Below, piece after piece: positions 6,129 to 13,253 of a DNA stretch of 13,264 nucleotides. Numbering within the stretch: the first letter of the stretch is position 1; each line of letters opens with the position of its first letter. Made by a program: the position numbers and the translations under genes. Source of the stretch: Armatimonadetes bacterium UBA5352 (GTDB lineage Bacteria > Armatimonadota > Zipacnadia > Zipacnadales > UBA5352); contig DHPY01000112.1 in the NCBI GenBank assembly GCA_002411015.1, positions 1-13,264 on the forward strand, written 5' to 3'. Below the pieces are notes generated by a model that ran no database searches, was not told the origin of the DNA, and saw only the letters and a program-made list of their open reading frames with translations.

Positions 6129-9100
6129 TCAGTTCACCCTCAGGGTGGCGGTGGCTGCCTGGTTGCTGAACAGCTCGATCGCCTCGACGCGGTAGTCGCC
6201 GAGCGGGTCATTGAACGCGATGGGGATGACGATGTCCTCCGCCTCAGCGCCGACGATCACCACGTCATCATGCCAGTCGAGGGGCTGCCCGGCATGCGTC
6301 ACGCGGATGCGGAATGCGTAGCGCGAGTCGGCGCCGGGGACCGAGAGCGCGAACGCGGGGGCAGCGCCGCGGTTGACGGGGAACTCGGGCTGCGTCAGAG
6401 TCGCCTCGGGCACCGGCCCGGGCAGCAGCCCAAAGAACGTGGCGCGGTTGGGGATGATCTCAGTGGTGAAGCGCCGGACGGTGCCGAGGTCCTCGCGGGT
6501 GCGGAGGTCGTAGACTCGCCGCGCCTCCGGCAGCTCAACCGTGGCCGTCTCGCGGTTGCCGGAGAGGCGGAAGAGCGCCATCACCTCGCCGCCGCCGTTG
6601 GGCCAGCGGATGCACTCGACGTTGCGCAGGCGGGCGCCATCCGCGGCCTGCAGAGAGACCGGCGGCTGGTGGACGTTCGAGCGACCTATCAGTTCCGCCG
6701 CCAACTCGACGGCCGCCTCCGGCGCGCCCTCGGTGGAGAGCTTCGGGAAGCTCCCTGAGTCCATGTTCAGCAGCACCGCGGCTCCGTCGCCGAAGCGGTT
6801 GGTGATGACGACCGGTGCGCCGCCTGCCTCGCCGGCCGCGGTCGCGGTGGTGAGCGTGACGGTCGCGTCTATCTTCGCGTTCTCGATCGTGAGGTCGCCG
6901 ATGGTCGCCGTGCCTGGCGCCGCCGCGGCGCGGCCGGATGTGTCAATGCCGAAGACCTCGTCGAGCAGCCCATCGGCCAGCGGCTTGCAGTGGCCGTCGT
7001 AGATCGCGGGGCGCACGTCCGCGATGACCACGCCGCCGGCCTCCACGAAGTCGCGGATGATCTGCGCCTCCTCCACGCCCAGCGCCTCGATGCGCGGGAG
7101 GATCAGCATGCGGTAGCGCTCCGCGTCGAACTCGCCCTCGCGCAGCATCCGGTCGGTGACGTAGCGGAACTGGTAGCCGAGGTTGCGCACGATCTCCTGG
7201 AAGTTTGTGTGGCTCGACTCGTAGCTCCCGTAGCTCGGGCCGTCCTCGACCTGGCAGGCGAACTGCGAGGGGTAGCTGTAGAGCATCGCGATCCCGGTGT
7301 CATCGATCTCGAGGTCCATCAGCAGCTCCCCGAGGCCGTCGCGGACGATCTGCGTGTCGCGCAGGATCTCCTGCACCGCCGGGTAGGGGCGCAGGTCCGG
7401 CGCGAGCCAGCCGTGGAAGCGGCCCACCGCGTCCCAGCGCCACCACCAGACCGAGTTCATGTCGCGGGTGATCATCCGCCAGTAGCGGTTGAGCAGCGAG
7501 TCCGCGTCCTTGGTGTAGCCCATCCAGTTCGAGCGAGGGAAGTCCGGCGGGGCGATCGAGCGGATGACCTCATCCGCCACGCCCGGGTATGGCGACCAGA
7601 AGTCGTTCTCGCGCACGATCAGGTCTATGTCATCGCCGCGCTCGAAACGCCCCGCGCCCTCGAAGCCCGTCCTGGCGCCCGGATCAATCTCCTCATAGGC
7701 CTCGTCGTAGGCCTGGCAGAACTGGACGAAGTTGTATGACTGGAAGGCCTTGCGGTCGAACCAGCGCGGGTAGTTGCCCTCGGCGAGGGAGTTGGCCTCA
7801 TCGTTGTCGCCCTCCTTCGAGAGCCCGACCTGCTCCCACACGGTGAAGTTCGTAGCCCACGATTCGTTCAGGGCATCGAGCGAGCCGTAGACCTCCTCGA
7901 GGTACTCGCGGTAGGCCTGGGCGCAGTAGGGCGAGAGACATGAGCCGGAGGTGGCGACCTCATCGCCGAGCGACCAGACGTAGACGCCGTGCCTGCGCGA
8001 GGGCAGGTACTCCTCCGCCTTGGCGCGTACATGCGCGGTCACTGCCTCGTGGTCGTTCCAGCAGAACGGGTCCATGGTGCCGTCGTCACGCTTGTTCGCC
8101 ATGATGCGCGTGGTGTAGGGCACCCAGGCGACGTCGTAGGCTGCGAGCAGCAGCGGGGGCTGGCCTGAATCAAGCTGCAGCGTCACCGAGTTCTCCACGA
8201 GGCTCTGCTCGGCGTAGGGAGCGAGGGCGCCACCCGGCGTGTCCCACATGAGGAAGTTGAACCGATCCTGGTTGCGCTTCGTGACGCGCACGTACTCATA
8301 CGCCGAATCGATCGTCCGGGCAGGCTCGTCGCCCGCGGGGTTGCGGAAGATCCCGGCATCCACACGCACCAGCATCGGCATCCACGTCTCGATCTCGAAG
8401 GAGAAGTCACGCTCACCGGCGGCGGGCATGATCTCCTGCTTGAGCAGGCGCCCGCAGCGGTCGAAGAGGCCGATCCGCAGCATGTCGCCGGCGGCCGGCG
8501 CACCATCGAGCGAGACGCTGCCGGAGATGCTGTCGCCGACCTCGCCCCAGTCCTGGTCGAGCCGCACCATCGCCACACCGAGGTCGCTCACCACGCTGAA
8601 GGGCGCCGTGGCCCAGGTCTCCACGCCCGCGTCGCTGACGACCCACGCGTCACAGCGGTACTCGCCCGCGGGCAGCGCATCAACCTGCACGCTGAACGCG
8701 CGCGCGGGCAGAGCGCGCTCGGGCAGCGTGACCTCCGGCCCGCCGGGCTTGCGCACACGCATCCGCACGCGCGGGTTCGCGCCGCTGGCGGCGCTCATCG
8801 GACTGAGCGTCAACGTCTTCGCGGCGTCCCAGGCGAAGGTGCCCGGGCCTGCGTCTATCCGCAGCGCCATCTGTGGCTCGTGCCCGGCCGCCCAGAGGAC
8901 ACTGCGGCCGAAGCCCTCGGCCCAGTAGTCGTACTCGACCTCCCAGCCCTCGTGGTAGCCGATCGCCGGGAGCGCCTCCATGCGCACGCCGCGCCCCTCG
9001 CCCACCGCGAACGCCTCGCCCGCCGGGGCAACATCGGCGGCATCGAAGTCCTCCACGCGGTTCTCCGGCTTGAGGACACGCTCATCGTTCGAGCCGACGA

Positions 9101-9548
9101 AGACGATCCCCGCGCCATCACTGACGGGCTTGAGGACCTTGTACTGCTGCTCGGCGGAGAGTTGATCCATGCCGAGGCCGAAGAAGATGTAGGCGTCCCA
9201 GTCCTCCTCGAGCAGCTTCAGCATGCGCGCGATGCCGGTCTCGCCGCCATGCCAGATCTCGTTGTTGTAGTCTATGACGCGGATCCAGAAGACCGCCTCG
9301 GCGTCCACGTCGAAACGCTGCATCAGCTCCACGATATTGCGCGCCACCGTGCCGCGGCCGTTGCAGAAGACCAGCACCCGCGTGGTCTCGCCCGCATAGG
9401 GCTGCGCCCAGTCGGTGTGCGGCGTCTCGAACTCGAGGGTCAGCGCGTGATCGACCTCAAGCTCGGCCAGGTCCTGCGCCCACGCGCAGGTGGCGGCGAG
9501 CAGGCCGATCACGAAGAGGGCGGCTGTGTGCAATCCGATCCGTTTCAT
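6129..9548 (-). CDS. exported GH42-like multidomain protein (beta-galactosidase-related)
   Basis: Predicted 1139-residue exported protein; signal peptide about 1-24 (CAWA before QDLAE). Order of parts: a Rossmann/GATase-like N-terminal domain (about 55-160); beta-rich Ig-like region (about 240-410); a TIM barrel resembling GH42 (about 428-725); a beta-galactosidase trimerisation-type domain (about 750-875, with VIADVRP at 841-847); and beta-sandwich material to the end. The barrel has the family signature WSLGDE, where E530 is the likely acid/base, then YCAQAYREYLEEVYGSLDAL and NESWATNF. The strand where GH42 carries its nucleophile glutamate reads FPRSNWMGYTKDADS, with no Glu. A tryptophan-rich VWWWRWD follows. 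Activity may be altered or absent. ATG 9548 is chosen because GGGAGG is 9 nt upstream; ATG 9557 abuts that site. It is the middle gene of the operon. Fold assignment is good; the substrate is unknown. Confidence 0.92.
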   Translation of the reverse strand: MKRIGLHTAALFVIGLLAATCAWAQDLAELEVDHALTLEFETPHTDWAQPYAGETTRVLVFCNGRGTVARNIVELMQRFDVDAEAVFWIRVIDYNNEIWHGGETGIARMLKLLEEDWDAYIFFGLGMDQLSAEQQYKVLKPVSDGAGIVFVGSNDERVLKPENRVEDFDAADVAPAGEAFAVGEGRGVRMEALPAIGYHEGWEVEYDYWAEGFGRSVLWAAGHEPQMALRIDAGPGTFAWDAAKTLTLSPMSAASGANPRVRMRVRKPGGPEVTLPERALPARAFSVQVDALPAGEYRCDAWVVSDAGVETWATAPFSVVSDLGVAMVRLDQDWGEVGDSISGSVSLDGAPAAGDMLRIGLFDRCGRLLKQEIMPAAGERDFSFEIETWMPMLVRVDAGIFRNPAGDEPARTIDSAYEYVRVTKRNQDRFNFLMWDTPGGALAPYAEQSLVENSVTLQLDSGQPPLLLAAYDVAWVPYTTRIMANKRDDGTMDPFCWNDHEAVTAHVRAKAEEYLPSRRHGVYVWSLGDEVATSGSCLSPYCAQAYREYLEEVYGSLDALNESWATNFTVWEQVGLSKEGDNDEANSLAEGNYPRWFDRKAFQSYNFVQFCQAYDEAYEEIDPGARTGFEGAGRFERGDDIDLIVRENDFWSPYPGVADEVIRSIAPPDFPRSNWMGYTKDADSLLNRYWRMITRDMNSVWWWRWDAVGRFHGWLAPDLRPYPAVQEILRDTQIVRDGLGELLMDLEIDDTGIAMLYSYPSQFACQVEDGPSYGSYESSHTNFQEIVRNLGYQFRYVTDRMLREGEFDAERYRMLILPRIEALGVEEAQIIRDFVEAGGVVIADVRPAIYDGHCKPLADGLLDEVFGIDTSGRAAAAPGTATIGDLTIENAKIDATVTLTTATAAGEAGGAPVVITNRFGDGAAVLLNMDSGSFPKLSTEGAPEAAVELAAELIGRSNVHQPPVSLQAADGARLRNVECIRWPNGGGEVMALFRLSGNRETATVELPEARRVYDLRTREDLGTVRRFTTEIIPNRATFFGLLPGPVPEATLTQPEFPVNRGAAPAFALSVPGADSRYAFRIRVTHAGQPLDWHDDVVIVGAEAEDIVIPIAFNDPLGDYRVEAIELFSNQAATATLRVN

Positions 9549-9557
9549 AGCTGGCAT

Positions 9558-9563
9558 CCTCCC
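9558..9563 (-). promoter_or_regulatory. ribosome binding site fixing the start at 9548
   Basis: GGGAGG on the - strand (9563-9558) lies 9 nt before ATG 9548 and directly touches the alternative ATG at 9557, leaving no spacing for that start. The intergenic gap from the previous stop (9590-9588) to this start is only 39 bp, consistent with cotranscription. Confidence 0.65.
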
Positions 9564-9587
9564 GATAGGCAGCGGGCTCCGTCGCGG

Positions 9588-10742
9588 CTACAGGTCATCG
9601 AGCAGCTTGATCAGCTTCACTTCCCATTGGAGGCTGTTGTAGTCATCGAGCGACCCGAGCAGCTCCTCCTGCCCCGCGACGCCGATCGCCGTGCCGGGCT
9701 GCTGAGTCTGTTCGTTCGCGGCCAGCCACGCCTCCACGTCGCCGATGCGCTCGCCGAGCGCCTCCCGCGTCTCCGCCGAGGCAATCGCCTCCTCGAGGCT
9801 CGCGCGCACTGCGGCGATGTCGAACTCCGCCACGGCCCTGGGCGTGAGGTCGGCGGTCTCCAGCGTGGCGAGCACCGCGCCCGTCTGCCCCTGCAGGTCG
9901 GCGAGGGCATCGGCGTTCGTGAAGCCCTTGTAGTCCCAGAAGGCGAAGCGGATGGTGCGGGTGTCGGGCGGGAAGTCGAGCGTGGTGTTGACGGCGTAGC
10001 CGCCGGGTTCGTAGCGGATGGTCGCGCCATCGACCGGGAGCGCGAGCATCGCGCAGGGGCCGTCGCCCTCGCCCTTCGCGACATCGAAGACCTCATCGTA
10101 GTAGAACGCCCAGGGGTTCTCGGCCAATGGCTCCTCGGCGACCGAGCCCTGCTCGACGAGCAGCGATGGCGTCTGGATGCGCCGCGCGCCGTCGCGATTG
10201 TGGGCGGAGGTGAAGTAGCTCGGGTAGCAGCGCAGCAGGACGCTGAGCGAGGTGATCTCGTTGATCGGCTCGATCTCAATCTCGCAGCCGAGCCAGTTCT
10301 CGCCGGGGAGGCCGAAGAAGCGGGTGCGCACCAGCGCGTCGGGGTCATGCCAGACCATGTCGAGGATCGCGCGGTCGCCGCTCTCCACGGCCATGACGCT
10401 CGTCGCGGGGATCTGCACGTCGTGGCCGTTGATGCGCACGAAGAGGAAGCCGGTGTGGTACCAGTTCGCCGAGGAGGGTGCGGGCATGCCGATGTAGCCC
10501 TCGCCCATCTCGAAGACGGTCGGGTCATCGGCGAGGTAGCGGTGCTTCTCGGCGATGGTGTAGGCGATGGGGCCGAAGCCGAAGACGGCGCGGGTCTCGC
10601 TGCCGATCTTCCCGGCGAACTGCCCGGTCAGCACGCGCTCGGTCTGCGGTGAGACGCCGACGATGGCTCCGCCGGTCTGCGCGAGGCATTGTGCAGCGAT
10701 GAGGGTGAGGGCAATGCAGGCGTAGATTGCGCGGCGGGTCAT
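9588..10742 (-). CDS. exported beta-rich protein of unknown family with shared helical tail
   Basis: Predicted 384-residue exported protein; signal peptide MTRRAIYACIALTLIAAQCLA with cleavage near residue 21. I do not recognise the family. Residues about 25-270 appear beta-rich, with many alternating strands and aromatic residues (ENWLGCEIEIEPINEIT at 148-164, RCYPSYFTSAHNRDGARR at 171-188, TIRFAFWDYKGF at 263-274), compatible with a secreted beta-sandwich; a mutarotase-like fold is one guess. Residues about 305-384 are helical and end TREALGER and then WEVKLIKLLDDL. The pattern, the spacing to the Trp (48 versus 51 residues) and the 11 residues after it match the tail of the CBM9-like protein two genes downstream. 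GAGGGGGAG is 9 nt before the ATG. It is probably the first gene of a three-gene operon, 39 bp before the GH42-like gene. Confidence 0.85.
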   Translation of the reverse strand: MTRRAIYACIALTLIAAQCLAQTGGAIVGVSPQTERVLTGQFAGKIGSETRAVFGFGPIAYTIAEKHRYLADDPTVFEMGEGYIGMPAPSSANWYHTGFLFVRINGHDVQIPATSVMAVESGDRAILDMVWHDPDALVRTRFFGLPGENWLGCEIEIEPINEITSLSVLLRCYPSYFTSAHNRDGARRIQTPSLLVEQGSVAEEPLAENPWAFYYDEVFDVAKGEGDGPCAMLALPVDGATIRYEPGGYAVNTTLDFPPDTRTIRFAFWDYKGFTNADALADLQGQTGAVLATLETADLTPRAVAEFDIAAVRASLEEAIASAETREALGERIGDVEAWLAANEQTQQPGTAIGVAGQEELLGSLDDYNSLQWEVKLIKLLDDL

Positions 10743-10834
10743 GCAGAATCGCTCCCCCTCATGGTGCCGGGTATGGGGAATGGGTTCGTCATCATGGTGT
10801 GGGGACCTCCCGGGGGACGGCGTTGTGCCCCACG

Positions 10835-10890
10835 CGTGGCACGGGCGTCCCGCCCGTGCGCCGTTCGTCGTTGCCGTGCAGTTGTCGGCG
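10835..10890 (+). repeat. composite palindromic intergenic repeat, copy 2
   Basis: On the + strand: CGTGG, then a perfect 9-bp hairpin GCACGGGCG-TCC-CGCCCGTGC (10839-10859), then GCCGTTCGTCGTTGCCGT (10860-10877), then GTCGGCG (10884-10890). This is the same order as copy 1 at 202-146 on the - strand, where the 18-base core differs at two positions. The self-complementary CCACGCGTGG at 10830-10839 overlaps its left edge. It lies upstream of the three-gene operon, in opposite orientation to it. Confidence 0.65.
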
Positions 10891-10947
10891 GTATCCGTTC
10901 CGTGGTTTGGGAAGGTGGGGCGTCCGCACTACCTAACCGTCAGGACA

Positions 10948-11043
10948 CGTGGGAGCCGCTGAAGCGCCTCCCCTCCAGAACGGCAACGCGCGTCCCCGGT
11001 CGTCCGTCGTTGCCGTCCCCTACCCCGCCGTATCCTGTGCCGT
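10948..11043 (+). repeat. degenerate further copy of the intergenic repeat
   Basis: CGTGG at 10948-10952 leads into an imperfect 10-bp palindrome, GGGAGCCGCT-GA-AGCGCCTCCC (10951-10972, one mismatched pair). About 30 bp later comes GTCCGTCGTTGCCGT (11002-11016) and GTATCC (11030-11035). The words CGTCGTTGCCGT and GTATCC repeat those of copy 2 at an identical offset of 139 bp. The loop lacks TCC, so membership of the family is tentative. Confidence 0.35.
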
Positions 11044-11058
11044 TGCCGTCAATCCTGC

Positions 11059-11071
11059 CGGGCGAAGCCCG
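11059..11071 (-). terminator. weak terminator-like hairpin after the LamG/barrel gene
   Basis: On the - strand CGGGC-TTC-GCCCG forms a 5-bp stem with a tight three-base loop, 29 nt beyond the stop of the gene at 13041-11101. No run of T follows (GCAGGATTG), so intrinsic termination is doubtful. It could be only another palindrome of this repeat-rich gap. Confidence 0.25.
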
Positions 11072-11100
11072 ATCCTGTTACGCCGTCCCCGCCGCCCGCC

Positions 11101-13041
11101 TCACTCGGGCACGATCCGCCAGGCCCGCACCGCGAAGGGCTCCATCTCATCCACGATCCTCCCGTCAGCGATGCTAACCTCGCGCCACTGGATGAGGTCC
11201 AGCGATTTCTCCGGCAGCCCATCGATGTCCAGCGTGAAGGTCACCGTTACCGGCTCCCGGCGGTTGCTCACGGCGATGAGCAGCCACGTATTGTCGGCGG
11301 CGCGGCGGAGGCAGTGCGAGACGTCCGGCACCGGCTCGCCCTCCACGCGCGTCATCTCGCCATCCTCCTCGTCAGCGACAAGTCGCACGCGCGTCGGAAG
11401 CTCCGTCAGATAGGCCGCGGTGGCGGTGTCGTGGTCGGAGGTCACGAGGCCATCATGCCACTCCCCGTAGAGCCAGGGCATCAGCCGCGTCACCTCGCGC
11501 ATCACCGGGTAGATGACCGCGCGGCGGTAGTCCATCGTCGCGCGTCCGAGCCGCCACGAGAGGATGCCCATTGCGCCCTGCGTGAAGGGTGCGATGTGCG
11601 AGTAGCGCATCTCGGGGACCGAGTGAAGCTCCCATCCGGCGGTGTCGTAGCAGGGCGGCATGAAGACGAACGAGTGGGCGTCGGTGGCGCGGATCGCGTC
11701 GGCAGCCATCGCGCAGTCGTAGACGACCTGGAAAAGGTTCTCGCCGCCCGCGTAGGTGTTCGGGACGTTGACGTCGTAGATCGGCGCGAGGCCCTCGTAG
11801 GTCGTCCACCACGCGATCGTGGGCATCACGTAGCCGTCCGGATCGCCCGCCTTCAGCGCCTCGTAGCTCCAGCGCATCCCGTCGGCGATCCACTGCGCGA
11901 GGCCCACGTCCTTGCGCTGCTCCCACTGCCCGTAGGCCTTGTAGAGCGCGTTCTCGGGCTCGTCGAGTGTCCAGTAGCCGAGGGTGTTCGGATGATCGGC
12001 GGTGACCGTCATCATCTCGTTGAGCAGCGCGACCTTCGCCGGGATCTCCTCCGCGCGGGTGGGGATCGCCTGCTCGCCCTCGTGACTGTAGAAGCTGATG
12101 CGCGGGAAGTAGGAGATCGCGACATCGTGCTCGGCGGCCCAATCCGCCACCTCCCACACCTGCGCGAGCCTCTCCTCGCTCGGGAGGTTCTCATCGAAGG
12201 CCGGGACGATTACGCAGTTCGCGCCTGCCTCCAGCCACTCACGGGTGTCCTCCTCGCGCGGAAGGTCGTAGGTCCCAAGCGGGATGAACGGCCGTCCCTG
12301 GTAGACGAGCGGGGGGATCTGGCCGCGGCTGGTGTCGAAGACCGGCCCGCCGGGCGCTGCAGTCGCCTCGTAGAGCGCGAAGTCATCGAAGGTGCCGGCC
12401 GAGTAGTAGCCGCCGAAGCCGACGTAGCCCGCTCCCGCGCGGCCTCCGTGCCAGTCCCAGAAGTCGATCAGCGACTGCCCGTCCACGCTCACCTGGTGGT
12501 GGTCGCCCGCGAAGGCGATGCGCAGGCGGTAGGAGGCGCTCGGATCGTGCGCTTCTGCGATCTCCGCCGCCGCGAGGCGCTGGCCGCCGTAGTCGAGGAC
12601 GAGGTCGCGGCTGCCCGACCAGTCCGACACCAGCGAGAGGTGGTACGCGCCGGCGGAGGAGCCGTTGCCTGCCGCCTCACCGGTGGGCGCACGGTAGCTG
12701 ATGATGGCGGCGTGCGAGCGATCGCCCATCGTGGACGGCCCCACGGTCAACTCAATGACGCCGTCGGCGACCTGCGTGTCGGCAAGGAAGACGCCCGGGG
12801 CGTTCGCGCGGCCGGAGGAGTAGCCGATCCAGAGCGCGCCGTTCTGTCCGCGCGCGAGGTCGCCCATCTGCGTACCATCGGCGGCGGTGACGGCCTTCCC
12901 CCACGCCTCGCCGATCTCTGGGGTGGCGGCGGCGAACCGCGCGAAGTCATCCGCGAGGAGCATTTCGCCCTGCGTGATGGGCTGTGCGCAGGCGACGCCT
13001 GCGACGAGGATGAGCGCGAAGATGATCTGCAGCGACCTCAT
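11101..13041 (-). CDS. exported LamG-like plus TIM-barrel glycosidase-like protein
   Basis: Predicted 646-residue exported protein. Signal peptide MRSLQIIFALILVAGVACA with cleavage before QPITQ. Residues about 30-215 look like a LamG/concanavalin-like jelly roll (DDFARF, then YHLSLVSDWSGSRDLVLDYG, VSVDGQSLIDFWDW and FDDFALYEA). Residues about 235-560 look like a clan-A-type TIM barrel: FIPLGTYDLPREED, then GYWTLDEPE with E361 as candidate acid/base, then a DVNVPNTYAGG strand and GILSWRLG. A C-terminal beta domain (about 565-646) completes the common glycosidase layout. A second catalytic acid is not certain. ATG 13041 is preferred because GGGAGG lies 7 nt upstream and the signal peptide begins there; the open frame to 13242 runs through repeat DNA. 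It lies upstream of the three-gene operon on the same strand. Probably glycan-active; substrate unknown. Confidence 0.9.
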   Translation of the reverse strand: MRSLQIIFALILVAGVACAQPITQGEMLLADDFARFAAATPEIGEAWGKAVTAADGTQMGDLARGQNGALWIGYSSGRANAPGVFLADTQVADGVIELTVGPSTMGDRSHAAIISYRAPTGEAAGNGSSAGAYHLSLVSDWSGSRDLVLDYGGQRLAAAEIAEAHDPSASYRLRIAFAGDHHQVSVDGQSLIDFWDWHGGRAGAGYVGFGGYYSAGTFDDFALYEATAAPGGPVFDTSRGQIPPLVYQGRPFIPLGTYDLPREEDTREWLEAGANCVIVPAFDENLPSEERLAQVWEVADWAAEHDVAISYFPRISFYSHEGEQAIPTRAEEIPAKVALLNEMMTVTADHPNTLGYWTLDEPENALYKAYGQWEQRKDVGLAQWIADGMRWSYEALKAGDPDGYVMPTIAWWTTYEGLAPIYDVNVPNTYAGGENLFQVVYDCAMAADAIRATDAHSFVFMPPCYDTAGWELHSVPEMRYSHIAPFTQGAMGILSWRLGRATMDYRRAVIYPVMREVTRLMPWLYGEWHDGLVTSDHDTATAAYLTELPTRVRLVADEEDGEMTRVEGEPVPDVSHCLRRAADNTWLLIAVSNRREPVTVTFTLDIDGLPEKSLDLIQWREVSIADGRIVDEMEPFAVRAWRIVPE

Positions 13042-13048
13042 ATGATGC

Positions 13049-13054
13049 CTCCCT
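13049..13054 (-). promoter_or_regulatory. ribosome binding site fixing the start at 13041
   Basis: GGGAGG on the - strand (13054-13049) is separated from ATG 13041-13039 by 7 nt (GCATCAT). It rules in favour of a 646-residue product with an N-terminal signal peptide, against a 713-residue version extending into the leader. Confidence 0.75.
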
Positions 13055-13065
13055 GGAGAATTGAG

Positions 13066-13103
13066 TGCGACGGTGGCTGGCAGGCGAGGACGCCTGTCCC
13101 ACG
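13066..13103 (-). repeat. composite palindromic intergenic repeat, copy 3
   Basis: On the - strand: CGTGG (13103-13099), then an 8-bp hairpin with one G-T pair, GACAGGCG-TCCT-CGCCTGCC (13098-13079), then a degenerate tail GCCACCGTCGCA. This is the same layout as the other copies with TCC in the loop. It sits in the leader of the LamG/barrel gene, about 25 bp before its ribosome binding site, and faces copy 4 head to head. Confidence 0.5.
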
Positions 13104-13123
13104 TACGACCGTCGTCCGCCGTC

Positions 13124-13159
13124 CGTGGTGCAGGCATTCCAGCCTGCCGCCGTTCGTCG
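13124..13159 (+). repeat. composite palindromic intergenic repeat, copy 4
   Basis: On the + strand: CGTGG (13124-13128), hairpin GCAGGC-ATTCCA-GCCTGC (13130-13147), then GCCGTTCGTCG (13149-13159). The last word is identical to that of copy 2 at 10860-10870. The stem is 6 bp and the loop again includes TCC. Confidence 0.55.
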
Positions 13160-13166
13160 CATCCGT

Positions 13167-13185
13167 TTCGTAGCGACGGGCTTCC
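13167..13185 (+). repeat. half copy of the intergenic repeat matching copy 1
   Basis: TTCGTAGCGACGGGCTTCC matches 18 of 19 bases of the - strand at 202-184, i.e. the left half of copy 1 up to its hairpin loop. The right arm is missing; the sequence continues ACACATCTTCC. This fits a truncated or decayed unit, 13 kb away from and inverted relative to its match. Confidence 0.55.
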
Positions 13186-13233
13186 ACACATCTTCCAGGA
13201 ACCGTGCATGGTCCAAGATTCAGTGACCTGAGC

Positions 13234-13253
13234 GAACGACAACGTAGTCGTTC
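13234..13253. repeat. inverted repeat GAACGAC/GTCGTTC
   Basis: A perfect 7-bp inverted repeat with a 6-base spacer (AACGTA) lies near the window end, followed by AGGAGGGG. The word CGAACGAC also occurs at 199-206 and 223-230 in the leader of the VWA gene. The rest of 13186-13264 shows no gene. It may be an operator, a hairpin or part of the palindromic repeat family. Confidence 0.4.

Larger units (their letters stand above)
10743..11100. other. 358-bp repeat-rich intergenic region
   Basis: It separates the stop of the LamG/barrel gene from the start of the three-gene operon, both on the - strand. I see no credible gene, tRNA or clear promoter box. It is built largely of palindromes and reiterated GTCGTTGCCGT-type words, annotated separately. 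Bases 10743-10760 hold the ribosome binding site of the unknown exported gene. A - strand promoter for that operon should lie here, but no good -35/-10 pair stands out in such GC-rich DNA. Confidence 0.6.

Noticed and set aside
8880..10652. 590-codon + strand frame across the GH42-like and unknown exported genes
   Set aside because: It spans the intergenic gap of the opposite operon, is composed of Arg/Val/Glu/His-rich low-complexity sequence, and has no ribosome binding site or domain. The - strand frames have signal peptides and family motifs.
10743..11100. tRNA, small RNA or CRISPR array in the long gap
   Set aside because: No cloverleaf with acceptor and T-arm pattern was seen, and the repeats are palindromic, diverged and irregularly spaced, unlike a CRISPR array.
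11314..13173. 619-codon + strand frame opposite the LamG/barrel gene
   Set aside because: It has the same shadow character (Arg/Val/His-rich) and runs on into the palindromic repeat region. The opposite frame has a signal peptide and a recognisable barrel.
13042..13242. N-terminal extension of the LamG/barrel protein
   Set aside because: The frame is open but runs through palindromic repeats. The signal peptide and the GGGAGG site place the start at 13041.
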